From contig NC_071332.1 of assembly GCF_010183535.1 (NCBI RefSeq), forward strand, positions 20,894,001-20,958,000: a stretch of 64,000 nt of DNA, read 5' to 3'. Shown piece after piece: positions 21,678-32,862 of this stretch (positions within the stretch are counted from its first letter, which is position 1; each line of letters begins with the position of its first letter). The notes below the pieces were generated by a model, which was not told the origin of the DNA, did not search any database, and worked only from the letters and a program-made list of their open reading frames with translations. Made by a program: the position numbers and the translations under genes. Origin of the DNA: Caenorhabditis remanei (Eukaryota > Nematoda > Chromadorea > Rhabditida > Rhabditidae).

Positions 21678-22916
21678 ATGGTGAGATAAATATTTGAAAT
21701 TATCAAATTAATACTGAATACTCATTTCAGATTCCCTCAACTCCCTTGAAATCGAAAGTATTATTATGCGGGTGGTTCAGATTGGTTGAGATGTAAGTTT
21801 TTTGGTATTTGGAATATGCATTATTCTTTTGACTTTTCAGGAAGACCTATGCCGTAGTGGTTGTAACAAAAGGTGAGATTATTTTTATAATGAGGTCCTA
21901 ATTTTTGAAATAGAGGAGAAACTGAGACAGCTGATGGACCGCCTAGACAGACAGACGGGTTTTTATGAAGTTCTAGAATTTGAAGTACCCAGAATGTTAC
22001 TAGTTGTGAATTTCGAGTCACGATAATGATAATGAATAATAATAATGATGCCTGACCCTCTGGTCTGTCATAATATGATGACAGTATTCAGTTTCTGAGA
22101 CACAACCTTTTTGACCAGGCTTTTATCACCTAACCTGAAATTCCTGAAATTCTAATTAGGTAGTCTCCGATGCCTAGTTTTCTAAAAATCATGCCCAAAT
22201 TTTCCCAAAAAGTAGTTGCCTTTAACAGCCACGCGTCTATTTTTCTATACTGTCGTGTACCTGGGAATTCGGATCCTGGGGATTTTATTTCAAGTTGTCC
22301 TCCATTTTTGTAGTTGACAACTTTTTTTAGTTTTATATCGGTGTCTAAAGTTACATCCCTTATATTCAAAGTATCATCAATTTTCACTAACTCAGATCAA
22401 GTTCAGATAAAATTCACTTTATTTCTCTAACTACCTCATGTACCTAAAAATTGTCAACTACAAATATAAAGCTTTAGGTTTTATCTATGTAAATCTCTAC
22501 AAAAAATTTAAGCACACCGTCTAAATGTGTTCAATTGGAAACTGCTCCTGGGTTTTGCTTAGTTATTTAAATGTCTAGCTTCCATTTTACAACTCCAAAC
22601 TATTAAAACAGTTTATCTTGGGAATTCTGCACCTGAATCTGAATGAAATGACCAGCTTTTATAGACTCCATATCCAAAAAAAATAGATTCTAGATCCAAC
22701 GCTTCTACCTCTACTAAATAGATCACTAAATCTACACAATCAATTTGATTTTCTATTTTCAGGATTGTTGGAGTTTCAAGTGCGGGAATTTGAAGGACAT
22801 AAGGAGAGTAAAGGTTCGTTTTATACTCTAAAAACATAGAAATCAATAATAAAGGGTTTTTGTTTTCAGGAAAAAGAAAGGACGACACAAACATGGATGA
22901 ATACAACGGATTTTAG
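21678..22916 (+). CDS. small protein of 64 residues, unknown function
   Basis: Five exons with agreeing phases: 21678-21680 (ATG only), 21731-21792, 21841-21872, 22763-22813, 22870-22916. The frame stays open over four introns and ends in TAG, with AATAAA at ~22951, which supports real coding despite the small size. The N-terminal part has a hydrophobic patch ('KTYAVVVVTKGLLEFQV') and the C-terminus is charged ('HKESKGKRKDDTNMDEYNGF'). The 5' leader contains TTACGGGTT twice, the motif that marks exons of the neighbouring RNA family. Intron 3 is 890 nt with no gene I can see. No family is recognised. Confidence 0.5.
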
Positions 22917-23357
22917 GAAGATAATAATTTATTATTTTTTTGTTGTCATTAATAAATTGAATTGTAAAAAAACAGTTTTTGTTATATTTTTCATATTCAG
23001 ATAGTCCTTTTTTTCAGAATTTTCTGATTGTGAGTTACAGATTAGATACGTAGAGTTTCGGGCGATCGGTGAGTTTCAAGAAAGGGGCGGAGCCAACGGC
23101 TACAGGAGCAGTTTGTAATAAAACTCGGATTTTGATTTCAAGTTTGAATTAACTTATTTGTTTTCCTGATCCCTCTTTGGCTTTGAAAAGAGTTTAAGGA
23201 TTCAAATTCAGCCATTATATTCCATTGATTCTGTTCGAGCTGTAATTCTTAATTTTCGTATTTTGCAATTATTATAGCTCCTAAAATGAAGATGCTCCAA
23301 CTACGCCTCTGTAATCAATAACACTGCTCTGCTCTATCCGGTTCAGTTCCCCTATTC

Positions 23358-23367
23358 TCTGCGTCTC
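23358..23367 (+). promoter_or_regulatory. TCTGCGTCTC motif in plus orientation
   Basis: The motif used at the starts of the minus-strand RNA units occurs here in plus orientation, followed by GCGTTTC and a pyrimidine-rich region, 230 nt before the 14-nt minisatellite. A plus-strand transcript starting here is possible, but I find no coding exon. Confidence 0.3.
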
Positions 23368-23601
23368 TCTTGGACAAAATCCTTGGCTCACTGCCAAGAA
23401 GAGCCCGTCGCTCTCCTTTCCATAGTCTTGTTTACGCTTGGTGGGGTGTTTAGTTGGTCAAGCGGAAAAACTCTGCGTTTCTATTTTTTCAACGCTCTCT
23501 AGTTTTGGGTGCCGAAGAAGATTGGCACAATTCTAGAAGACAGAAGAAAGTTTCAGGAGGAAGGAGGGGAGGGAAGTTGTAAAAAAAAGAATTCAGAAGA
23601 A

Positions 23602-23826
23602 GAATCTGAATCTTGGAATCTGAATCTTTGAATCTGAATCTTGGAATCTGAGTCTTGGAATCTGAATCTTGGAATCTGAGTCTTGGAATCTGAATCTTGG
23701 AATCTGAGTCTTGGAATCTGAATCTTTGAATCTGAATCTTGGAATCTGAGTCTTGGAATCTGAATCTTTGAATCTGAATCTTGGAATCTGAATCTTGGAA
23801 TCTGAATCTTGGAATCTGAATCTTAC
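23602..23826 (+). repeat. 14-nt minisatellite (GAATCTGAATCTTG)
   Basis: About 16 tandem copies of a 14-nt unit alternate GAATCTGAATCTTG, GAATCTGAATCTTT and GAATCTGAGTCTTG. Unit variants occur in a partly regular order, suggesting higher-order duplication. The minus strand is open across it, but only because the repeat lacks stops. Confidence 0.9.
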
Positions 23827-23889
23827 AACTTGAAATCTGTCAGTCAAACAACCTAAACTCTGGTGTCTGAATCAGAATCCTGATGCCTT

Positions 23890-24180
23890 GTTTTCCAAAA
23901 AAAATCATTTATTAATAATAAAAATAAATTAAAAATCTTTTGTTACATCTATCTGTTTCGCAGTGACAGGAATTGACTTCTGAAAAAAGATTGAACTGAA
24001 AACTGAAATTTTAAAAAATTCTACTCACTTTTTCCATCAGAGAGGACAAACATCCTTTTTAACTCCATTTTCATGATAATTATTCATCTGAAAACTGAAA
24101 TTATTCTCAGAATCTTCATAAATACTCACCTTTCCACCCGTTTAAAATACCAGAAACAAATGAATATATTCAGAATTCAC
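23890..24180 (-). ncRNA. small CGGGTT-type spliced locus N2
   Basis: Minus-strand exon-like blocks: one with AAACGGGTGG ending at a GTGAGT donor (~24131), one at ~24089-24031 between TTTCAG and GTGAGT, and a terminal block from ~23982 with AATAAA at ~23910. Phases and stops do not support a protein. It resembles a short relative of N1 and N3. Evidence is splice signals only. Confidence 0.3.
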
Positions 24181-24212
24181 AGAAAATAAAGAAAAGTCAC
24201 ATTCAGTAGCGA

Positions 24213-24940
24213 CTAAAAAAGAAAGAATAAGAAAAGGGTCCGGAGTTTTTGCTGCTGCTCCCTTTTTGTCTGGGGACCTCTTATTTTTGAACGATGTTTC
24301 TTTTTTTTGTATGGATTAGCAGGGAAGATGGGAGATAGGGAGCGAGAATAAGAGATAGATGGGTTTGGTTGCTTGTTCATGTGTCCGTCTGTCCAGATGT
24401 CTACTGGATAAATCTGGAACATTTATTGGCAAACGAATAAATGCTTTTGTGTCCTGCACGTTTTACAAGACCTAGATATACAATTTGACATTTTTCAGTT
24501 GAAAATTACCGATTTTGAGAGGGTGTTACGGTATGCATGATTGTCCCCACAAACTAAACTATGTATGAAAAAACACTCCCTAGAGAGTTATAATCATTTT
24601 AAGGGGTAGCTCAAAAATCACTCAATCGATATGTAACTTGGTGCTGTATCAAGTTGGACCGAAGTTTTAGGCTATATTACCATTGTTAAAAATTTTATAT
24701 GTGAACAAAATAACTTTTAGTTTGAAGGTGGTTTATTTTTGAATTAAACCAAATTATTTCTATAGTAAATCAATGAATTCATTAATTTCTTCATTACTAC
24801 AGTATCCCAATAGTAGCCAAATTGGTTATTGCACTTGTTTTCCCGGTCACAGGTTTTAAGGTTTTCAATATTGCCAATTTATATAAAAGTAATGCCAAGG
24901 GAGTGAGCAAGTACTCTAGTTTCTTGGCAGTAAGAATAAT
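24213..24940. other. intergenic, no supported gene
   Basis: It contains a GTCCGTCTGTCCAGATGTC motif (24382-24400) also seen in several introns of the window. Otherwise it is AT-rich sequence without ORFs, inverted repeats or RNA genes that I can support. Confidence 0.4.
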
Positions 24941-24954
24941 CTAAAGCAAATAAT

Positions 24955-25764
24955 CTAAATATTGTTGCATTGCGTTACGGAGTTACCTGATAGCATGTTA
25001 ATACATCTTTCGATGATAAGTAGAGAGTCGTAAAGATCATCTGTGAATTTTTTTTGTGAAGTTTTTATGCACAGAAAGAGGCTCACAATTTTCACTACAC
25101 CAATGAGTACCAACGGCCAGACCATGTATTCACAAAATGATTTTAAAGATTTGAGGCCTGTGGAAATACTTAAAATAGTCAGAATCAAAAGATATATAGA
25201 AAATATGATGCAGAGTGTCTGGAAATAGTTATTTTTTGAAAAAAGAATGTCGATTCTTACCAAGGAAACTTTTGGATAGCGATACCCAAATCCTTCTATC
25301 AAAACCATTGTTACCACTACCATCTTAACAATTCTCACAACTCTCATTCTTGTTTTTCCCGAAAAATTTAGATATCTTTCAATTCCTGACCAATAAAACA
25401 ATAGAATCCTCTGGGCTGCTAATAGCGACCAGGTGGAATGATTGAATACACAAATTGTAATGAAAATAGGATTCAAAACTTGAAAACATAGAATTGGAGT
25501 CAAAAATGGAGTATCAAATTTTAAGAAGATGATAGTAAAGATACCAATAAATATTCCTGTTACGCATATTGTTCCTTTTATCTTTACTTTTAATAGAATA
25601 AAAAATAAAGAAGTCTTCTTATCGATTCTAGAAAGTTCAGCAGAGATTGCAGCATAGAAAAACCAAAAAATTGATCCAAAAATTAGATAGACACTCACAA
25701 AGTCAGGAATGAAAAATATGGGGTCTTGGTTTTTGTCGCTCATGGTGGAATCCGTAGAATTCAT
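24955..25764 (-). CDS. seven-transmembrane chemoreceptor, srz-like
   Basis: ATG at 25764 ('MNSTDSTMSDKNQ'). A 42-nt intron at 25260-25219 (GTAAGA...TTCCAG) is in frame. Hydrophobic segments run in order: 'VYLIFGSIFWFFYAAI', 'GTICVTGIFIGIFTIIFL', 'CFQVLNPIFITICVF', 'VKMVVVTMVLIEGF', 'LCIIFSIYLLILTILS', 'VWPLVLIGVVKIVSLFLC'. The 'LLAAQRILLFYWSGIERYL' stretch after TM3 is like nematode srz chemoreceptors (QRFxxYFxPxxE pattern); this family call is moderate. The last listed residues read through a possible donor (GTAACTCC at ~24983), and TM7 is not obvious, so the 3' end is uncertain. A truncated copy lies at 32083-32545. Confidence 0.6.
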   Translation of the reverse strand: MNSTDSTMSDKNQDPIFFIPDFVSVYLIFGSIFWFFYAAISAELSRIDKKTSLFFILLKVKIKGTICVTGIFIGIFTIIFLKFDTPFLTPILCFQVLNPIFITICVFNHSTWSLLAAQRILLFYWSGIERYLNFSGKTRMRVVRIVKMVVVTMVLIEGFGYRYPKVSLVRIDILFSKNNYFQTLCIIFSIYLLILTILSISTGLKSLKSFCEYMVWPLVLIGVVKIVSLFLCIKTSQKKFTDDLYDSLLIIERCINMLSGNSVTQCNNI

Positions 25765-26100
25765 TCGCACTAAAATAAAATAAGAATGAGAGAAACTTCA
25801 AGTGAAGAGTGGTGAAATAAAGTAACTAGCAATTATCCTGATCTTTGACAGGTTAAAAAATAAACTATAGTGCAAAGTGATGTATTTAGTCACAAATCAT
25901 ACTATAGATGGAAGTATTTCAAAGATCTTATTGTAGTTATTAGAGCTGGCGCTCCTCAGGAGCGTTTATTTTGCATACAATTCAATCATTTGACTTTCGA
26001 CTTGAAAAAGTTAATTGAAGAGATAAAGTCCAAGATAAAATATTCTATGCCGACAAGAAAGTAATTTTTATTAAAACGAACATTGATAACTATTCAAAAC

Positions 26101-27407
26101 TTAAATATATCCAACAACTACTCCAGTACTTGTTTTATCCGATGTGCTTAGTTGAACAAATCCAGGACCTTCCTCTCGTCCAATATTAGCTGATCTTACA
26201 CATGCATGGGCACCAGCTAGAACACAAATGAATCCAGCGTTGTGAACAGTTTTCCCGAATTGATTCTTCAAATGATCCTTGTAGTTTATGTTTTCGGAAG
26301 GTTCAGCTTCAGTTTTTTCTGTTACGTCTTTTTGCAGTTGCTCCAACTCTGTCACCTCCACTGAATTTCCACGTTTGCTGCGATAAATCATTATTGAGGA
26401 TTCTTGGTTGTTAGATTCAATCAATTGGTCCTCCAGTGATACATTGAATTCGAAAAGTGCATTGTTTTTTGATCCATCGTGAACAATAAGGTAAAATGAG
26501 TCGCTGAAAAAAGGATTTTATGCAATGGACCCAAATTTCTAGCTCACTCCGTCAGAATAGTGTCCAACACTTCCTTCAACTTATCTGCTTGTTCTTCCAT
26601 CTCCATATCAGAATTGTCTCTTTGGAATAATTCAACATAGTGTTTTAAGAATCGCCAGTAGGATGAGTCTTTCTGGAAATTAATGCAAAATTTTTGAAAC
26701 TGATTTTTCATTTCAAAAGGCGCTACCTTGTAATCATTCTCCCACGACTGAATACTACACAACAGCTTTTTTGATCTCTCTATCACGTCATTAGTGTCCC
26801 GTTCTTCGAGCAACCCCGAGGCAAATGTCTCCAGAAGAATAACTTGTCCAAGAACTCCATTCATAATATCAAACCATTTGTTGAAGGTAGTCCTTGTCTT
26901 CAATGGGTCAGCATTCATAGCAAGAGTAAGAGGGTTAGTGGACTTGTGTTCCAGTTGGGTGAGCACATTCTAAAATGAAAAAATGTGTAATTCCTCGTCT
27001 CTAAAAACCTACCTCAACCAACTCCAAATGCTCTTTGTATGCCTCTTGAAAATTTTTAACCGCTTGTGGCACTGGATGATTCAAACAGTCCTTCATGTAC
27101 CTCATTAGTGTGGAAGTTGGAATTGCCACCTTCGAGAAGTAATCCGAATCAGTGATGACATTTTCAGATTCCGCAAGTTTAGAATTCAGAATGCTTGAAA
27201 TTTGTGAAATTTTCAAGTTGAACTCTTGCAACTTGTTGTCAGCTCCATTAGTATTCTTTAAACTTGGCGTAAAAGATTGTTTGATGGCAGTGACAACTTC
27301 AGAGAAATCCTTGTGGTTATGAGTTATATCATCGAAGAAATCAACTCCTGCTGCAAATAAATGTCTTTTAGCTTCGAATACAAAATTAAGATCTTACTTT
27401 TGGTCAT
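26101..27407 (-). CDS. helix-rich family gene A1, lacking the N-terminal hydrophobic segment
   Basis: Five minus-strand exons (27407-27398, 27350-27013, 26969-26727, 26672-26548, 26503-26101) give 372 residues with agreeing phases. It aligns with A2-A7 from 'PTSTLMRYMKDCLNHP' through 'LEHKSTNPLTLAMNADPLKT', 'YWRFLKHYVELF', 'MIYRSKRG' and 'HNAGFICVLA' to a 'VVVGYI' end. The N-terminal part is a short helical stretch ('QEFNLKISQISSIL') without the hydrophobic, Gly/Val/Ala-rich segment of the others. It is head-to-head with A2 across a 365-bp interval. No signal peptide is seen, so it is probably cytosolic or unconventionally secreted. Function unknown. Confidence 0.75.
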
Positions 27408-27469
27408 TTCAAAACTCAGCCAGCAATTCAATAAGATGATACAACAACCTCTCATACTGACCCCCCTTT

Positions 27470-27710
27470 TTATACTATCGTTCGGCCGAAGATCAAACTT
27501 TTCTGTTAGTGATCTGATAAGAATTGTCACTTTGGTCGTTTCTCTAGATGATAAGGAGAAACAAAACACACCCAAGTATGTTTATTTCTCTGATATCTAA
27601 ATTGTGTTTCAATATTTTAACGGACAAACTACTGATAAGAAAAACCAAAAGTCAACTATAAATTGATAGCGGAGATTTTCGATCTAAGAATTTGGTATAA
27701 AAGGATGCAT
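27470..27710. promoter_or_regulatory. shared A1/A2 promoter with GATA sites and TATA box
   Basis: TGATAA sites lie at 27515-27520, 27549-27554 and 27633-27638, and TATAAAAG at 27696-27703, 70 nt before the A2 ATG. The block GAAGATCAAACTTTTCTGT ... GATGATAAGGAGA(A/C)ACAAAA recurs before A3 (30198-30275). TGATAA is the known binding core of intestinal GATA factors such as ELT-2, so intestinal expression is predicted. Confidence 0.6.
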
Positions 27711-27772
27711 CATTAGTTGGAATTCATCACTTTTCTACTTGAGTGGCTCACTACTATTAACGAACTGGGAAA

Positions 27773-29366
27773 ATGGGTCGTAAGTTATATACAGTGCCCT
27801 ATTACCCGTAAACGCAGTCTTTCAGAAGTCTCCGAGAACAAATCAGAAGTAACTGTCGTCAATGTGAATATTCAAATGCTGATAGCATCAGGAGAAGTGT
27901 ATGGATGGGCTGATGATGTTGACTCGGTTCTTGACACCGCTGATAAGCTACTCGAGTTTGGAGGATTCTTTTTCCCAGAAGTCGCAGCCGTCGCAGGTGT
28001 TGTCACGAAAGTTGGAGGGGTTATTCGATGGATTACTGGAAATTTCAAAGAGGATAAACCAGATCCTATTAAGAAGGTCATGGAAAAGTTAGCGGTGTTG
28101 GAGAAGAAAATTGACGAGCTAGGCAAAAAGATGGCTGCTCAATTCGCCGATTTGAAAGAATTTATAACTGAGGTTAACTTCCTGACAAACATCTCAGTGC
28201 CAACATCAAATCTGATGAGATTCGTGCAAGATCTTATGAACGATCCATCTCCAAAAGCACTTGAAAACTTCCAGAGTGCATATAATGATCGTAAGCCGTT
28301 GAAGATTGCATATGTAAGTGAAGACAGAATAGCCGCGGTTAACTCAAAATACAATTTAGGACTTGTTGAGTTTTTTGGAGCATGAGAAAACAAATCCATT
28401 AAGAATGGCCATGAATGCTGACCCGATGAGAACCAGTACGACCTTTAACAAGTGGGCTGATAAGTTTGCATCTATTCTGGGACAGTTTGTTCGTATCCTC
28501 ACTTTGCATGGCTGTTTTATTTAGTAGAGGGTTTTCCAGCTGTTCCTGGAAGCTATGGCTAGTGGACTAATGAAGGACAACGATGATTTTGATGTGAACT
28601 TAATAATCCAAAGATCAGGAGAGCTTGTCAAGGATATGGATAAGTTGAAAGAAGTATATAAGGTTTGATTCATTGAAACTTGGCAATACAAAATCATAAT
28701 TAATATTTACAGAAAGATCCAATTTACTTCGAAGCTATGGAAAACTACATCGCAGATTTTTTGGATAAAAATTCGAACTTTGAACGTTGGGAAATTGCAA
28801 ACAAAATTAAAGAAGATTTGGAAAAGATACTTTTGACAAAGTTTGTAAATCTTATTAATCTCCTATATTATTTTTAAACTTTCAGCGATGCTTTGACCAT
28901 ATGGGCGTTCAATGGTCCTGTAGCCAAGAGCCTTTTCGCAGCAGACTGCACAGACAAAGCGAAAGGACAAATTGCCCAAGTTTTGAACAAAAATGGCCGC
29001 GGTGTCATTATCTGCAAAAGTTCTCAAGCGAATACTGTCGAGAAAGAAAAAATCAAGGAGCTGGAGAGTCAAATGTTCCAGTTTTCCGGAAGTTTATTCA
29101 TGCCGTAAGTTCGATATTTGTTTCAAAGTCTACTGATGTTTCGAAAATTCAGGCGACCTGACTACAAAGACGTGCCCAAAGATGTTTTAAAGAAATACTT
29201 CCCAAATGGTGGCAGCTTCTGCTTAATGGATTATAGAAACTTCCCAGAGATGAGATCAATCAATTGTAAACACGATGTTGGACCGGGAGTTGAAGGTCAC
29301 ATCACTACATTTGACATGCCGTTCGTTAACCAGAGAACTTTCAATTTAATGGTGGTTTACATTTGA
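27773..29366 (+). CDS. helix-rich family gene A2 (hydrophobic segment plus coiled coil)
   Basis: Seven exons: 27773-27779, 27826-28313, 28360-28488, 28540-28662, 28713-28840, 28886-29104, 29153-29366, coding 435 residues. There is no signal peptide. Residues ~48-72 ('GGFFFPEVAAVAGVVTKVGG') form a hydrophobic, Gly/Val-rich segment. They are followed at ~84-118 by an amphipathic coiled coil ('KKVMEKLAVLEKKIDELGKK'), more helices ('PTSNLMRFVQDLMNDPSP'), and a C-terminal part with conserved Cys/His ('RSINCKHDVGPG'). The layout recalls helical membrane-active bundles, but I cannot name the family. The first coding exon is only 7 nt (ATGGGTC), as in A3-A5 and A7. Confidence 0.85.
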
Positions 29367-29671
29367 ATAGAAATTACCGATTCTTATAATAAATCTATAA
29401 ATTGTTTCTCTATTTTATAGATATGTTTTTGATCCTATTGTCGGCTAGAAATTCAAAATAAATAAAATGGAAGCTATTGAGATAATCTGAACATTTTGTT
29501 ATGGAATACAATGCACACAAAGTTAGGGACACCTGCACTAGAATTAGCCGGAATGTTGAGTCCATAATTTAACATAACTATCACATTTGCAGATATAATA
29601 ATACAAAAATGGAATATGTTGAAAGATGTATTTGACGTAATTTTCACTAAAATGTTTTTTTTGAAACAATT

Positions 29672-30122
29672 GCTGGCTTACTAACAAGGAAAGTCTTCGA
29701 GGGTTTCAAACAATTTACAAATTTGGTTATAGTTACTTTCGTCTACGGGGAGTTCATTTCTGCAGTCAAAAGCTGCAAAATGTCTCTGCACGCCGAGTTA
29801 AGAGTCTTCAAAGTTTTCATATGGTCAAGCTTTTTCACATGGAATTTCAAATCGATTTGCCAGGTCCCATTTGTGTTCTCCAGCGGTTTACCTGTGTTCC
29901 TACTTTACAAAAACGAGAACGTCTTGCGTATACTATTTGCCGATTCGGAGTTCCATGTGAAAAAGCTTGACCATATGAAAAGTTTGAAAGCTCATAACTC
30001 GGCTCGAGGAGACAATTAGCCAGTTTTGATGCCAGAAGTTGACTCCCCGTAGTCAAAAGTACCTATAAACAAATTTATATATCGTTTGAAAGCAGCGTCT
30101 CCAAAGACTTCCCTTGTAAGCT
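29672..30122. mobile_element. 450-bp fold-back element (near-complete palindrome)
   Basis: The left arm (about 29675-29865) and right arm (about 29940-30122) are inverted copies. Examples are CATATGGTCAAGCTTTTTCA and its inverse at 29965-29985, CTACGGGGAGT at 29743 and ACTCCCCGTAG at 30042, and GCTTACTAACAAGG and CCCTTGTAAGC at the tips. Loop ~75 nt. Small ORFs inside are by-products of the palindrome. It lies between A2 and the A3 promoter. A transcript through it would fold into long dsRNA. Confidence 0.75.
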
Positions 30123-30189
30123 TTGCATCTCTCCTTCTGTGAAATTTTCTCATAGACACAGACATCACCGTAACAAAATGACATGTTTC

Positions 30190-30345
30190 ATTTGTCCGAA
30201 GATCAAACTTTTCTGTCGGCTATTTGATAAGAATCGTTATTTCGATTGTTTCTCTTGATGATAAGGAGACACAAAATACACCCAATTCTTATCTATATAA
30301 AAACTTTGTTTCAATATTCCAACGCGACAAACAGTTGATAAGAGA
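30190..30345 (+). promoter_or_regulatory. A3 promoter: GATA sites and TATA box
   Basis: TGATAA at 30225-30230, 30259-30264 and ~30336-30341. TATATAAA is at 30294-30301. The GATA-containing block is a diverged copy of the A1/A2 promoter block, so promoter and gene were duplicated together. Confidence 0.55.
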
Positions 30346-30469
30346 AGGCAAAAATCAAATACAAGTTGTCAGCGGAAATGTGATTTTCGATCATGAAATA
30401 GAGAATAAAAAGATTGAAAATAGTGGAAGACTCTCATTATTTTTTCTTTTATTGAAAAAAACTGGAAAA

Positions 30470-32067
30470 ATGACTCGTAAGTTTAGAACATATGTAGTTG
30501 AATAGTAGTATTTTTTAACTTAAAATTTCAGAACTTTCTGAGAAAAAAACAAACGTTACTTTCATTAATATGAATGTCCAAATGGTAATCACTTCTGGAC
30601 AAGTGTACTCATGGGCTGATGACGTCGATAAGGTGCTGAACTTTACTGATGAATTGCTTAAATACGGTGGATACGTGTTTCCGGAAGTTGCAGCAGTGGC
30701 GGAGATTGTTTCGAAAGTTGGAGGCTTTATTCGATGGGTCACGGGGAACTGGAAGGAAGAAAAACCAGATGCAATTAAGAAGGTTATAGCAAAATTGGCA
30801 TTGTTGGAGAAGAAAATTGATGAGGTTTGTAAGAGAGGAGTTGCGGAAGTTTAATGATATTATTTTAGCTGGAAATGAAGATAAAGGCTGAATTTGACGA
30901 TTTGAAAGAATTTCTCACGGAGATCAATTTCCTTACGAATATCACTGTACCTACATCAAGTTTGATGAGATTCATGCAAGACATTATGAACGATCCATCA
31001 CCGTCAGCGCTTGCAAACTTTCAGAGAGCATACGCCGATCGGAAACCATTGATGATAACATATGACTTGTTGGGTTTTTTAGAACATGAAAAAACTAACC
31101 CATTGCGGATGGCCATTAGTGCGGATCCGTTAAGAACCATTACGACTTTCAACAGATGGACAGAAAATCTGACGTCGATATTGGGACAGTTGGTATTTTA
31201 TATTTTAATTATTTTGTCTTCCCTACTTCTAAAGTTTTTTTAGTTGTTCCTTGAATCAATGGCTAGCGGGCTTATGAAAGACTACGATACATTCGATGCC
31301 GATCTGATTATTCAAAGAGCTCAAGAGCTGACAAAACAGATTGACGAATGGAGAGAGGTGTACAAGGTAGGATTTAAAGTGCGATTATGATAAACTCCAA
31401 ATGTTTTCAGAAAGATGGAGCATACTTTGGAGGAATGGAAAGCTACTTAAGTGGCTTCCTAACAAATAATTCGAATTTCCAAAGATGGGAAATTGCGCAA
31501 AAGATGAAAGAAGACTTGGAAAAAAAGTTGTTGACCAAGTAAGTACATAACCTATTATTTTGTCTATCATCAGTTTTTATAGCGACGCTCTAAGTGTGTG
31601 GGTGTTCGCTGGCTCCGTGAGCAAGGGTATGTTTGCTGCGGATTGCTCAGACAATGCGAAAGGACAAGTTGCCTATGTTATGGATAAGAACGGGTTTGGT
31701 GCCGTTATCTGTAGGAGTTCTCAAGCGAATCTTGTGGAAAAGGAAAAGTTAAGGGAGTTGGAAAGGCAAATGTTCCAGTTTTCCTGTTCCCCATTCTTTC
31801 CGTGAGTTCTATATTTTTTAGTATGATAGTTCTATGAGATTCCAATATTTCAGACAAGTTGACTATAAAGAAATTCCCAAATTGGTTCTGAGAGATTACT
31901 TCCCAGATGGTGGCAGTTTCTGTTTGATTAATTCCAATAACGTACCAGAAATGCGATCAATCAATTGCAAGCACGATGTTGGACCTGGAGTTTTAGGTCA
32001 AATCACCACTGTTAAAATTCCGTATGTAAACCAAAGAACTTTTAGTTTGATGGCAGTTTATATTTGA
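30470..32067 (+). CDS. helix-rich family gene A3
   Basis: Seven exons: 30470-30476, 30532-30824, 30869-31192, 31244-31366, 31411-31538, 31583-31801, 31854-32067, coding 435 residues, the same length as A2 and closely similar. It shares 'YSWADDVDKVL', the hydrophobic 'GGYVFPEVAAVAEIVSKVGG', the coiled coil 'KKVIAKLALLEKKIDE', 'PTSSLMRFMQDIMNDPSP' and 'RSINCKHDVGPG'. Compared with A2 it has an intron within the coiled coil (30825-30868) but lacks the A2 intron after '...ITYDLL'. Tandem duplicate; probably the same unknown role. Confidence 0.85.
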
Positions 32068-32082
32068 ATCAATGAACAAATT

Positions 32083-32545
32083 TAATGAAAATAGGGTTCA
32101 AAACTTGAAAACATAGAATTGGAGTCAGAAATGGAGTATCGAATTTCAAGGAGATGATAGTAAAGATGCCAATAAATATTCCTGTAACTCATATTGTTCC
32201 TTTCATCTTCAAGTTTGATAGAATAATAAATAAAGAAGTCCTCTTGTCATTTCTTGATGGTTCCGCAGAGATTGCAGCATAGAAAAACCAGAAAATTGAT
32301 CCAAAAATTAGATAGACAGTCGCAAAGTCCGGAATGAAAAATATAGTGTCTAGGTTTTTGTCGTTCATGGTGGAATCCGTAGAATTCATTCGCACTAGAA
32401 TAAAATAAGAAGAAACTTCAAGTGACGAGGGAGAAAATGAGGTAACTAGCAATTGTAATGATCTTTGGAATGCTCAAAAATAAATTATAGTGTTTAGTGA
32501 TGTATTTGGGCCCAACTCATACTATAGATGGAAATATTTCAAAGA
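32083..32545 (-). pseudogene. truncated chemoreceptor copy
   Basis: The sequence is a diverged copy of 25453-25930, including the 5' end of the srz-like receptor ('MNSTDSTMNDKNL', 'VYLIFGSIFWFFYAAI') and its upstream flank (CATACTATAGATGG). A TGA replaces the TGC of 'GTICVTG' at about 32191, and the copy stops abruptly at the 3' end of A3. It is a non-functional piece carried along with a duplication. Confidence 0.8.
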
Positions 32546-32798
32546 TCCGCATCAGTTTCTGATGACTCTGGTTTTATTTGGGGCTAACTCAAACTATAGA
32601 TGTAGTTATTTCAAAAATCTTAGTTCGGTGCGTTCATCTTGCATAAAATTCCATATCGCTAAAACATTATGCCCTATAGAACTATGATCAAATGTACACA
32701 AACAAAATTTTTTGGCCAAAAGTCGCAGTAAAATCAACCACAGTTCTAAATTGATAAGAATCGGTTTGATAAGACACTGATTTCTGAACTACTTCATC

Positions 32799-32807
32799 TA
32801 TAAAAGG
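32799..32807 (+). promoter_or_regulatory. A4 TATA box with upstream GATA sites
   Basis: TATAAAAGG lies 56-64 nt before the A4 ATG. Two TGATAA sites (about 32753 and 32767) lie just upstream, the same arrangement as before A2, A3 and A5. Confidence 0.55.
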
Positions 32808-32862
32808 CGTCCCCTTGGAAGTGATAGGCACAGTCGTTCTATTTGATTGCTGTATGGAAAAT

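Noticed and set aside
23593..23847. 84-residue minus-strand ORF rich in 'FQDSDSKIQIPRFR'
   Set aside because: It is the translation of a 14-nt minisatellite that happens to lack stops in one frame.
29723..30056. ORFs of 98 and 69 codons on both strands
   Set aside because: They lie in the arms and loop of a fold-back element and show no splice signals or homology.
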